DNA of 62,970 nt from Comamonas sp. Lineage in GTDB: Bacteria > Pseudomonadota > Gammaproteobacteria > Burkholderiales > Burkholderiaceae_C. The notes beneath the pieces are model-generated. The model made no database searches. It was not told where the DNA came from and saw only the letters and a list, made by a program, of their open reading frames with translations. The stretch covers positions 1 to 62,970 of the forward strand of contig NZ_SPEY01000103.1 in the NCBI RefSeq assembly GCF_009360615.1, read 5' to 3'. The number at the start of each line of letters is the position of its first letter. Within the stretch, counting starts at the first letter, position 1. Shown here piece by piece: positions 8,505 to 16,114 of the stretch. Position numbers and translations under genes: made by a program.

Positions 8505-9760
8505 CTGATGCCAAAACGCTGTACCAGCGTCCATGCGGTGACGGCCGTGCAGACCGACCAGAACCAGATGCCGAAGGCCAGCGGCATGGTCGAGTCTGCA
8601 TCCAGATGCAGACCCAGCCAATGCCCCATGGCAAAAGCCATGAGCATCATCACCAGGCCGTTGATGGCCGAGGCCGTACCCGCTGCCTGGGGGAAAGGCG
8701 CGATGGCATTGCTTTGTCCGCAGGGCATGTGAATGCCGTGGGCGACCTGGTAGAGACAGAAGGGCAGGGCATAGGCCCAGATGCTGCGCAGATCGGCCAG
8801 GGCCGCCAGGCCCATGATGGAGCCGGCCGTCAGCGACAGCACCCCCGCTACGGCCACGGCGCGCTTCACGCTCATGCTGCGCAGCAGACGGCGGCAGGCA
8901 AAGGTGCCGGCGATGTAGCACAGCGCATTGCCGCCCATCATCATTCCGTACTGCGTGCGATCCATATGCAGCACGTTGATATAGGTGAAGGAAGAGGCCG
9001 CCAGATTGGTGAACAGGCCCGCATAGCTGAAGCAGGTCAGCAGGTTGTAGGCCTGGAACATGGGGTTGCGCACAATGCGAGACCAGGTGCGCAGCAGATT
9101 GCCCGCCTGCAGCGCCTGCGGGTTGCGCTGGGGAATCGACTCCGTGAAGCGCAGCACCACGAGCAGCCAGGCCAGGCAGCCCATGAAGGCCTGGGCCAGC
9201 ATGGTGGAGCGCCAGCCCAGCCAGCCCACGAGCAAGCTGCCGCTGATGGGCGCCAGAAAGGCCAGCACGCCCAGGCCCGTCAGTGCCTTGGACATGACTT
9301 GAGCGCCCATATGCGGGGCATAGAGATCGCGGACCACGGCACGCGCGCACATTACACCGGCGCCCAGGGCTGCGCCCTGCAGGCTGCGCCAGGCAATCAA
9401 GGCTTCCATGCTCTGGGCGCTGGCGCAGCCCAGCGCGGCGATCACATAGCCGCTGATGCCCAGCAGCAGGACGGGGCGGCGGCCCAGCCGGTCCGACAGC
9501 GGGCCCCAGAGAATCTGCGAGCAGCCAAAGGCCAGCAAAAAGCCGGTCAGTGTCAGCTGGGCCTGGGAGACATGGGCGCCAAAGCCTTGCTGCAGCTGAG
9601 GCAGGGCGGGCAGATAGAGATCGGTTGCCAGCGGCTGAAGGCCTAGCAGCAGCCCCAGTGTGAGAATCACGAAAACTGCAGATTCAGGAGCACTCTTCGC
9701 TTGCTCATCAAGGGATTGAGCGGGATTTGGCTTTGAATTAAGGGCAGGCGGAGCAGACAT
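8495..9760 (-). CDS. Bcr/CflA-type MFS drug efflux transporter
   Basis: A 421-residue major facilitator with about 12 predicted membrane segments. The N-terminal half contains TDLYLPALPQL in the first loop (the D-x-Y-L-P signature of the Bcr/CflA 12-TM DHA1 branch), then GPLSDRLGRRPVLLLG (motif A) and GAGVMCARAVVRDLY (motif C-like). Family members expel bicyclomycin, chloramphenicol or sulfonamides, and some export amino acids. It stands alone between an alpha/beta hydrolase and the Bug-sulfatase pair. Substrate is unknown. Confidence 0.9.
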   Translation of the reverse strand: MSAPPALNSKPNPAQSLDEQAKSAPESAVFVILTLGLLLGLQPLATDLYLPALPQLQQGFGAHVSQAQLTLTGFLLAFGCSQILWGPLSDRLGRRPVLLLGISGYVIAALGCASAQSMEALIAWRSLQGAALGAGVMCARAVVRDLYAPHMGAQVMSKALTGLGVLAFLAPISGSLLVGWLGWRSTMLAQAFMGCLAWLLVVLRFTESIPQRNPQALQAGNLLRTWSRIVRNPMFQAYNLLTCFSYAGLFTNLAASSFTYINVLHMDRTQYGMMMGGNALCYIAGTFACRRLLRSMSVKRAVAVAGVLSLTAGSIMGLAALADLRSIWAYALPFCLYQVAHGIHMPCGQSNAIAPFPQAAGTASAINGLVMMLMAFAMGHWLGLHLDADSTMPLAFGIWFWSVCTAVTAWTLVQRFGISKS

Positions 9761-9828
9761 AGCCAGACAGACTATCAGAGCCTGTCGATTGATCCGTATG
9801 CTGACGAGACAGTATGTGGCGATGTCGC

Positions 9829-10692
9829 TCAGCGTGGATTCAGGCCGAACAGCTCATGCAGTGCCTGGCGATATTGCACCAGTGCCCTGGACTGGGTGTT
9901 GTGATGGCTGGCGCCCTCGACCAGGATCAGGCGCTTGGGCTCGCGTGCGGCATCGAACAGCTGCTGGCCCAGCCGGGCCGGAATCAGCGGGTCGGCCGTG
10001 CCGTGCACGACCAGCAGCGGCGAGCCGATGTCCGCCACCCTGTCGACCGAATTGAAGCGTTGCGTGATCAGCCAGTTCACGGGCAGCCAGCCCCAGCGCA
10101 TGGAGTCGAAGACATCGGGAATGCTGGTGAAGGTGGACTCGACCAGCACCCCGCTTTCGTCCTTGACGGAGCTGGCCAGATCGATAGCGACGGCGCCGCC
10201 CAGCGAGTGGCCGAAGATATAGCGCGGCCTGCCCGCAGCCTTGCGGCCCAGCCAGTCCCAGGCAGCGCGCGCGTCCTCCGCGGCCGAGGCCTGCGAGGGC
10301 AGGGCCGCGCTGCTCTTGCCAAAGCCGCGGTAGTCCACGGCGAGCACGGAAAAGCCCATGGCCTGCAGGCGCCGTATGCGGGGCGAGGAGCCTGTCACGT
10401 TCCAGCGCGCCCCATGCAGAAACAGCAGCAGCGGGGCACGTGCATCGCTGGAGGGCATCCAGAGGGCATGCAGCCTGGCGGCGCTGCCGTCGCGGCTGCG
10501 AAAGTCTATCCATTGCTCCCGCATGCCGGTCGTGTCGGCTCCAGGCCAGCTGCGGTCGCTGGGCTGGAAAATCCAGACCCGCTGCCGGGCATCGATCTCG
10601 CGCATGCCCCAGCTCGCAAGTGCCACCGCCAAGGCCAGACCGAGTGCTGTCGCGATGCGGCGGGGACTCCAGAAGCGTGAGGACGTGGGCAT
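9829..10692 (-). CDS. Membrane-anchored alpha/beta hydrolase (BEM46/ABHD13-like)
   Basis: A 287-residue serine hydrolase with an N-terminal hydrophobic segment (residues 12-29) that would anchor it to the inner membrane with the catalytic domain outside. The nucleophile elbow GHSLGG puts Ser at 163, Asp is at 234 in HGTADPLIP, and the His is 263 or 264 in GASHH. The oxyanion region FLHGARWN and DYRGFGKSS fit the BEM46-like branch, which acts on acyl esters or lipids. The physiological substrate is unknown. It is separated from the neighbours by about 70 bp and 180 bp and looks monocistronic. Confidence 0.88.
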   Translation of the reverse strand: MPTSSRFWSPRRIATALGLALAVALASWGMREIDARQRVWIFQPSDRSWPGADTTGMREQWIDFRSRDGSAARLHALWMPSSDARAPLLLFLHGARWNVTGSSPRIRRLQAMGFSVLAVDYRGFGKSSAALPSQASAAEDARAAWDWLGRKAAGRPRYIFGHSLGGAVAIDLASSVKDESGVLVESTFTSIPDVFDSMRWGWLPVNWLITQRFNSVDRVADIGSPLLVVHGTADPLIPARLGQQLFDAAREPKRLILVEGASHHNTQSRALVQYRQALHELFGLNPR

Positions 10693-10876
10693 GGGAAGGA
10701 GAGCGATGGAAGAGGGCGGCTGTCAAGTGCTGTGCAAGTATGGCTGTCTGACCCGGTCCCAGTCATCTGGAGGGCATGAATTGGCGATATTCTTGCAGGT
10801 GCTTCAAATCGCAGATGCATAGCGGGTTGCACAGAGTTTGCGAACGTTTGAAGCTTGTCTGAAGGATTAGTTCACT

Positions 10877-11752
10877 ATGCCGATCTGCCTGGGTCTTGCC
10901 GCCAACAAACTCCACCACCAAACCGAGGATGCGGCGCTGTTTGCCCTGCTGCGCGCCTGCGAGGCCGGGATTCGCGAGCTCAAGCTGGGCTTTCATACCG
11001 TAGGCCGCACCTATGACGCCATCACGGCGGCGAGCATGCTCCAGGGCTACAAAGGTCTGGTGCGCTACCCCTATGGCCGCGAGGGCGGTCTCATGAGGCT
11101 GGTGGCCGAGGTGGTCGGCATGGAGGGGGACGAGCGCACTCTCGATGGCGCCATTTACCTGATGGACCCGGTGGACCCCTCGTCCATCTTCCCCGAAGCC
11201 CTGGCCTTGAAGCGCCAGTGCGTGATTCACGGCAAGCCTTTTCTTTCCACCGTCGCCTCCACGCGGGACTGGATCGAGATGGAGCGCATTCACGCCGGTC
11301 TGGTGCGTGACCGCCATGCCGACCGTTTTCACGACTATGAGAACCAGACGCTGGCGCTGATCGCCCACGATGCCATGAAGCCCACCATGCTGGACTTTGC
11401 TGCGCGCAACTTCGAGCTGCTCAGCCGCTACCGCCGCCGCGTGGGCACGGGCACCACGGGTCAGAAGCTCAACGAGATGGCCTGGAGCAAGGGCTGGCCT
11501 GCCGACAAGCCCTGGGTGGATCGTTACAACAGCGGCCCGCTGGGCGGCGATGCGCAGATTGCCGATCTGGTGCTGGAAAAGCGCTGCCACCGCGCCATCT
11601 TCTTCGAAGACCCGCATGTGGCACGCCAGCACGAAGCCGATATCCAGCTGCTGGAGCGCGCCGTGACCACGGTCACGCACGATGCCGTCTGCAGCACCTC
11701 GCCCCAGGTGGCGCAGCGCTGGTGCGATGCGGCCGTCAAGCGTGCGGGCTGA
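10877..11752 (+). CDS. mgsA: Two-domain methylglyoxal synthase: degenerate plus intact MGS domain
   Basis: MGS converts dihydroxyacetone phosphate to methylglyoxal and phosphate. Residues about 157-291 are a complete MGS domain: AHD-x2-K (His164, Asp165, Lys168), GTGTTG (190-195), GPLGGDAQI with the catalytic Asp225, and FFEDP followed by His252 and Asp255, matching E. coli Asp71, His98 and Asp101. Residues 1-135 look like a second, diverged copy: GLAANKLHH, HTVGRTYDAI, GREGGLMRLVAEV and YLMDP align in the same order, but the catalytic Asp position is Leu72. At 291 residues it is about twice the E. coli length (152). GAAGGA upstream supports the ATG. It is monocistronic, with a DUF5329 gene convergent 16 bp away. 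Confidence 0.88.
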   Translation: MPICLGLAANKLHHQTEDAALFALLRACEAGIRELKLGFHTVGRTYDAITAASMLQGYKGLVRYPYGREGGLMRLVAEVVGMEGDERTLDGAIYLMDPVDPSSIFPEALALKRQCVIHGKPFLSTVASTRDWIEMERIHAGLVRDRHADRFHDYENQTLALIAHDAMKPTMLDFAARNFELLSRYRRRVGTGTTGQKLNEMAWSKGWPADKPWVDRYNSGPLGGDAQIADLVLEKRCHRAIFFEDPHVARQHEADIQLLERAVTTVTHDAVCSTSPQVAQRWCDAAVKRAG

Positions 11753-11768
11753 GGCGAGCCGCTGAGCG

Positions 11769-12134
11769 CTACTGGCGGCTGCGGTAGCGCTTGAGTTCGG
11801 CCTGCAGCCAGCTGGCGCTGGATTCAGCTTCCTTGCCGCTGCAGCGCACCAGATAGGGCTTTTGGCTGATGCTGCTTTGCGTGCCTGCGCGGGCAATGAA
11901 GTCCTCGGCCGTCTCCACCCAGCCCTTTTTGAGCAGGTAGTCGTATTTGCTGCGCAGATGCTCGGCGGCCTTGTGGCTGTCATGCCAGCTGCCGTTGCGC
12001 TGGAACTCGCAGCCCGAGTTTTCGAGATGGCCGATCAGGTGCTCGATCTCCTGAGTGGCCCCAGGTGCGGGCGATGCGGCAAGGCTCAAGGCGCTGACTG
12101 CAGACAGCAGCAAGGCGATCATGGTGTGCTTCAT
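11769..12134 (-). CDS. DUF5329-family small exported protein
   Basis: A 121-residue protein with an N-terminal signal peptide (KHTMIALLLSAVSALSLAASPAPG) and a mature part of about 95 residues. EIEHLIGHLENSGCEFQRNGSWH, a C-terminal EDFIARAGTQSSIS and PYLVRC fit the DUF5329 family. Two cysteines (in GCEF and VRCSG) are placed as in the family and could form a disulfide. The ATG at 12134 is chosen because the signal peptide starts there; the frame stays open to 12242 with no conserved sequence. Function is unknown. It is convergent with the MGS gene. Confidence 0.75.
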   Translation of the reverse strand: MKHTMIALLLSAVSALSLAASPAPGATQEIEHLIGHLENSGCEFQRNGSWHDSHKAAEHLRSKYDYLLKKGWVETAEDFIARAGTQSSISQKPYLVRCSGKEAESSASWLQAELKRYRSRQ

Positions 12135-12344
12135 GGAGCATGATCGTACAAAAGTCGGGATGGCGCATAGGCCCTGATACGGGGCGCGGGCCTCCGGCAC
12201 CGTTTCACATGGCCTCGTACATTGCCGGATGTGTGCCCGCACGGCTGTCTCGCAAGCCTCCGGGGCGATCTGGAGAGATCCTGGCGGGACCCCGCCGTAC
12301 CCTGCAGCACGTGACGGACATCGGCGTTTGCCGGGGCCGGGGAA

Positions 12345-13511
12345 TCATTCGTGCTGCGGTGCAGAGGGAAACGGGGTGAGCTCCATCCGGTCTCGCCCCT
12401 TGCGCTTCGATGCGTAGAGGGCCTCGTCGGCCCGCTTGAGCCAGTGCGACAGCTCCATGTCGGGCTGATCGAACAGGGAGGCGCCGATGCTCAGTGAGAC
12501 CGGCTCCGGCGTTGCGAACAGCGTGCGCGCCTGCTGCGCGAACGCTTCGCGCAGGTCCCGGCCCAGTGCCTGAGCGGCGGCACCGGAGGCGCCGCTCAGC
12601 AGTATCACGAACTCGTCACCGCCCAGCCTCGCGGCCAGCGCGCCGTGAGGCAGCGCGCTGCGGATGAGGTCGGCAAGGGTGACCAGCAGACGGTCTCCGG
12701 CATCGTGACCGTGCAGGTCGTTGACCTGCTTGAAGTGGTCTATGTCTATCAGCAGCAGGGCGCCAGGACTGGCCGGCGAGGCCTGCTTGAGCCGCTCCGG
12801 AGCGCGCAGATAGAGCGCGCGACGGTTATCCAGGGCCGTCAGCGGATCCCGGGCGGCGATCTGGGCAATGCGTTCCTCGCGGCGATGGCGCTCGGTGCCG
12901 ATCATGGACATTGCGAGCAGCATGATGGCCATCGCTCCTTCCACCAGCGAGACCAGGATCACGGTGCCGCGAAAGCCGGCCAGGTGGACAAAAGTGTCCA
13001 GGACCACGGGCGAGGCGGCCTTGAGCAGGTAGAACAGTCCGTGCGCCAGCAGCACGAAGCGCAGCTGCGCTGCCCCCACGCTCAGCGTACCGTCCTGCGG
13101 GCGCAGAAGCAGGCCGGCGCGCAAGGTGATGATGGCGATGAGCAGCGACTGTATGCCCAGCATCGCCCGGGACCACCAGGGGCCTTCGGGCAGAAACAGC
13201 ACCGCCAGCCAGACGACGACCAGCAGCCACCAGGCGCGCGGCAGCCGGGTATGTGTGAATCCGGCGACGCCGGCCAGGAACAGCCAGTGGGCGGCGATCA
13301 GCATGCCGTTGGGAAACCAGATGCCGAACAGCACATGGCCGCGCGAGCGCAGCAGGGCCAGCACGCAGCCCACGGCGATGATGGCAAACCCGGCGCTCCA
13401 GAGGATCAGCGAGCGTTCTCGTACACTGGTCCATTCGGAGGCCAGGTACAGCGCCGAGGCGGCAGCCATGGCCGAGGTGAGGACGAGCAGGGTGAAGGGG
13501 TCGAGAGCCAT
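12345..13511 (-). CDS. Membrane diguanylate cyclase (GGDEF)
   Basis: A 388-residue protein with six or seven hydrophobic segments (about residues 5-210) followed by a GGDEF domain. DPLTALDNRRAL and IDIDHFKQVND lead to LGGDEF near residue 297, so two GTPs can be condensed to cyclic di-GMP. Five residues before GGDEF there is no RxxD, so the product-inhibition I-site seems absent. The ATG at 13511 opens directly onto the first helix. The same frame is open to 13859 but that extension is Pro/Ala-rich without recognisable structure. The membrane part probably senses an unknown signal. Confidence 0.88.
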   Translation of the reverse strand: MALDPFTLLVLTSAMAAASALYLASEWTSVRERSLILWSAGFAIIAVGCVLALLRSRGHVLFGIWFPNGMLIAAHWLFLAGVAGFTHTRLPRAWWLLVVVWLAVLFLPEGPWWSRAMLGIQSLLIAIITLRAGLLLRPQDGTLSVGAAQLRFVLLAHGLFYLLKAASPVVLDTFVHLAGFRGTVILVSLVEGAMAIMLLAMSMIGTERHRREERIAQIAARDPLTALDNRRALYLRAPERLKQASPASPGALLLIDIDHFKQVNDLHGHDAGDRLLVTLADLIRSALPHGALAARLGGDEFVILLSGASGAAAQALGRDLREAFAQQARTLFATPEPVSLSIGASLFDQPDMELSHWLKRADEALYASKRKGRDRMELTPFPSAPQHE

Positions 13512-14047
13512 GGACGATGAATGTACCGGCGCAGGCGCCCCCGTGCGAGAGACCGCTGGCCGGAATCCATGCGCGGGAGCGTATGGCCGGCACGCCGAAG
13601 GACAGGGCATTGCAAGGCAATGGCGCCACACGAGCCGAATTGTCGCAGGGGGATTCTCAGGCATCTCCTGTGGGTCGGGGAAAGCCGGGGGAATCGGGTC
13701 GAGCGGGTCTGAGAAGAGGACGCCCGGCACTGCTCCCGAGGCGTTCCGCAGGTCTTCCTCGCTGACGGGGCGCATACGGGCCGCCTGCGCTATGGCTGCG
13801 CCAGGCACCGGGGCGCTAGCCAGGAACCCGCGCGGCGTCGGCAGACAGGCTCCGTCCACGGCTGCCGCGCAATATCCGCGTGCGGTGCGCAGTGGCGTAC
13901 GCTGCCGGGAACCCGGGAGCCGTGATGCAGGCGGCGAGAGTCCCGCGATAGCGTTCTGACACCGTGCATGCCGCCAAGGATAAGGATTCGACCAGGACGG
14001 AACATGGATGCCGTGCCGCTGCGCTGCTGATCACCGCCGTGCGGCGC
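13512..14047. other. 536-bp GC-rich intergenic stretch, no gene seen
   Basis: This lies upstream of both the diguanylate cyclase (minus) and the end of the cupin gene (minus). Open frames exist on both strands simply because the sequence is GC-rich, but none has a ribosome binding site, recognisable domain or plausible composition. The cyclase frame runs through 13512-13859, so a longer N-terminus cannot be fully excluded. No strong hairpin or promoter was recognised. Confidence 0.5.
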
Positions 14048-14500
14048 TCAGGGGGCCGGCGTGGCCAGCGGCTTGCCCTTCTCCACCACATACACGCCAA
14101 TCAGCCTGACCGTGCCATTGCCGGCATTGTGCGCGTCATGAATCACGCCAGCCGGAACGATAAAGCTCTCGCCGGCCTTGAGCGTGCGCGGCGGCTGGCC
14201 GTCGATCAGCAGATCGACCTCGCCCTCGCTGATATAGCTGATCTCGTCGCCGGGGTGGGTATGGCGGCCCGCGCGCGAGCCGGGGGCAACCTCCACCTTG
14301 GCCACCACGGCTTCGCGGCCCGGTACCGACACATCGGCCTTGCCGACCATGGTCCGGGACAGGCCTCCGGTCTGGGTCACACCTGGCTGGGCCGCACCCG
14401 GCTGGGCCGTACCCGCCTGGGCCAGGGCGCTCTGGCTGAACAGCATGAAGGCGCTGCTGCAAAGCAGGCTGGAAAAGCTGGCGCGGCGAATCAAGGACAT
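14048..14500 (-). CDS. Exported cupin-domain protein
   Basis: A 150-residue single-domain cupin with a signal peptide (residues 1-26, ending near SALAQ). The cupin motif 1 is HTHPGDEISYISEGEVDLLIDG, with His-x-His and Glu as metal ligands, and motif 2 is PAGVIHDAHN. Between signal and domain is a short Gln-Pro-Gly-rich repeat (AQPGAAQPGVTQ), encoded by imperfect 15-bp repeats around 14380-14425. GGAGGG seven bases before the ATG at 14500 fixes the start and rules out the upstream in-frame ATG at 14533. Small exported cupins often act as regulators or isomerases of the outer compartment; no substrate can be assigned. Confidence 0.85.
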   Translation of the reverse strand: MSLIRRASFSSLLCSSAFMLFSQSALAQAGTAQPGAAQPGVTQTGGLSRTMVGKADVSVPGREAVVAKVEVAPGSRAGRHTHPGDEISYISEGEVDLLIDGQPPRTLKAGESFIVPAGVIHDAHNAGNGTVRLIGVYVVEKGKPLATPAP

Positions 14501-14689
14501 GAAATGACCCTCCAAGGTTTTTGACGGAGACAAGTGGTGAAACCTGTCACTTGTACCGGGAAGGCGTGCCGCAATGCCATGGGGGCAGCCCTAGTCGAAG
14601 GGCCACCGAAAACCAGCCCGGGTGCCATGACACAAAAGCATCCGGGCGGGAAGGCGCCTGGCGTCGCAGGCCGCCGCTTTAGCGCCGCT

Positions 14690-15682
14690 TTAGTTGTCTG
14701 CGCTGATCCTTGCGAACTTCACCAGCTCGGCGTATTTGTCCATGTCTGTGCGCATCACCTGGGCAAGGCTTTCATTGCCCTTGGCAGGCGGGGTTCCCGC
14801 GGCTTCCAGCTTCTGGCGGATGGCCGGGTCGGCAAGACCTGCCTGTATTGCCTTTTGCAGCTTGGCCAGCACTTCCGGAGGCAGACCCTTGGGGGCGGCC
14901 AGGGCGAACCAGCCGCTCAAGGCATAGCCCTTGAGCGCGGGATGTTCTGCCAGCGGCGGAATCTCCTTGAGCGTGGCGATGCGGGTGGCCGTGGTGGCGC
15001 CCAGAATCCTGATCTTTCCGGACTGCGCCAGCGGGGCGGCAGCGGTGGGCGAGAGGATGGCGAAGTCCAGATTCCCGCCGCCCAGATCGCTGGTCATGGC
15101 AGGAGATCCCTTGTAGGGGATGTGAACCAGGTAAACGCCCGCAGTCTTCTTGATCAGTTCGCCCGAGAAATGCGGTGTCGAGCCAATGCCGGGGCTGCCG
15201 TAGCTGTATTTGCCGGGATGGGCCTTGGCCAGCTTGACGAAGTCATCCACGGTCTTGACGGGGACATGCGCTCCTGCCACCCAGAGGTTGGGGGCCAGGG
15301 CCGTCAGGCTCACCGGAGTCAGGTCCGCTGCCGGATCGTACTTTTGCGCCGCATTCACAAATTTGGTGCCCGCCATTTCGTTGCTGGAGCCGGCCAGCAA
15401 GGTGTAGCCATCGGGCTTGGCTGAGACCACGCGCTGCGCTCCCACCACGCCCGCGGCACCCGGCACGTTCTCCACCACCACGGTGGCGTTCAACTGCCTG
15501 GCCAGTATGTCCCCGACCACGCGGCCGACCATGTCGACCGAGCCGCCCGGAGCATAGCCAATCACGATGCGGATGGGCTTGCTGGGATAGGCATCCTGTG
15601 CCTGCGCCGCGACGGTGATCAGGCTGGTCATGGCACAGGCGATGCAAAGGCGGCGGGAAAGAAAGGCGCGATCTGGATTCAT
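14690..15682 (-). CDS. Bug/TctC-family periplasmic binding protein
   Basis: A 330-residue solute receptor with a signal peptide ending around AAQAQD (about residue 27). Family blocks YPSKPIRIVIGYAPGGSVDMVGR, VVENVPGAAGVVGAQ and HIPYKGSPAMTSDLGGG are present in order. The ATG at 15682 is chosen from the signal peptide; the frame is open to 15856 but that part lacks any family feature. No membrane subunits or enzyme lie beside it, so it looks like an orphan Bug gene. Its ligand is unknown; carboxylic acids are typical. Confidence 0.9.
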   Translation of the reverse strand: MNPDRAFLSRRLCIACAMTSLITVAAQAQDAYPSKPIRIVIGYAPGGSVDMVGRVVGDILARQLNATVVVENVPGAAGVVGAQRVVSAKPDGYTLLAGSSNEMAGTKFVNAAQKYDPAADLTPVSLTALAPNLWVAGAHVPVKTVDDFVKLAKAHPGKYSYGSPGIGSTPHFSGELIKKTAGVYLVHIPYKGSPAMTSDLGGGNLDFAILSPTAAAPLAQSGKIRILGATTATRIATLKEIPPLAEHPALKGYALSGWFALAAPKGLPPEVLAKLQKAIQAGLADPAIRQKLEAAGTPPAKGNESLAQVMRTDMDKYAELVKFARISADN

Positions 15683-16114
15683 GGGGTTCCACAGAAGTGT
15701 GGCTGAGGTTAATTCGGTGATTGATGTTGAATTGCTCAACAAAATTAAACGAATTGTCATGAAATCGACGCCAAGAAAGAATCCATGAAAACCAGCAGTT
15801 CGCATGATTTCCAGCTCGTGCCCGGTGCCGCAAAGCCTGATCCGGGAGGCTTGCAAATTCAGAATTCGCTGCCGCTGCCCTGGGCGGTGAAGCTCTGGTC
15901 AGCAGTCGAACCGTCCTTCAGAACCGCCAGAAAACCAGCCCTTGCAACCGTGCTGGCAGGCGGCACGAGACAGTCCCAGGCAGCCATCGAGCTATCGAAA
16001 ATCCTGCATATAGTCGGTTGCAAAGCGTTTCAAGCGCATACCATGCAAGCGTCAAGCCAACCGGGCGCAGATCCGGCTCACAAGCGTTTCAGTTGAATCG
16101 TCAGGGAGTCTCAG
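15683..16114. other. 432-bp divergent intergenic region
   Basis: Separates the Bug gene (minus) from the P-type ATPase gene (plus) and must hold both promoters. Near the Bug side (15700-15790) it is AT-richer than its surroundings. A GGGAG ribosome binding site precedes the ATPase ATG at 16115. I saw no hairpin, palindrome or credible small gene. Confidence 0.5.

Noticed and set aside
10763..11983. 406-codon open frame on the minus strand
   Set aside because: Lies opposite the MGS gene, which has clear catalytic motifs; the minus frame has no domain and a shadow-like composition.
13512..13859. Longer N-terminus of the diguanylate cyclase
   Set aside because: Frame is open but Pro/Ala-rich, without hydrophobic or conserved features; ATG 13511 opens directly on the first helix.
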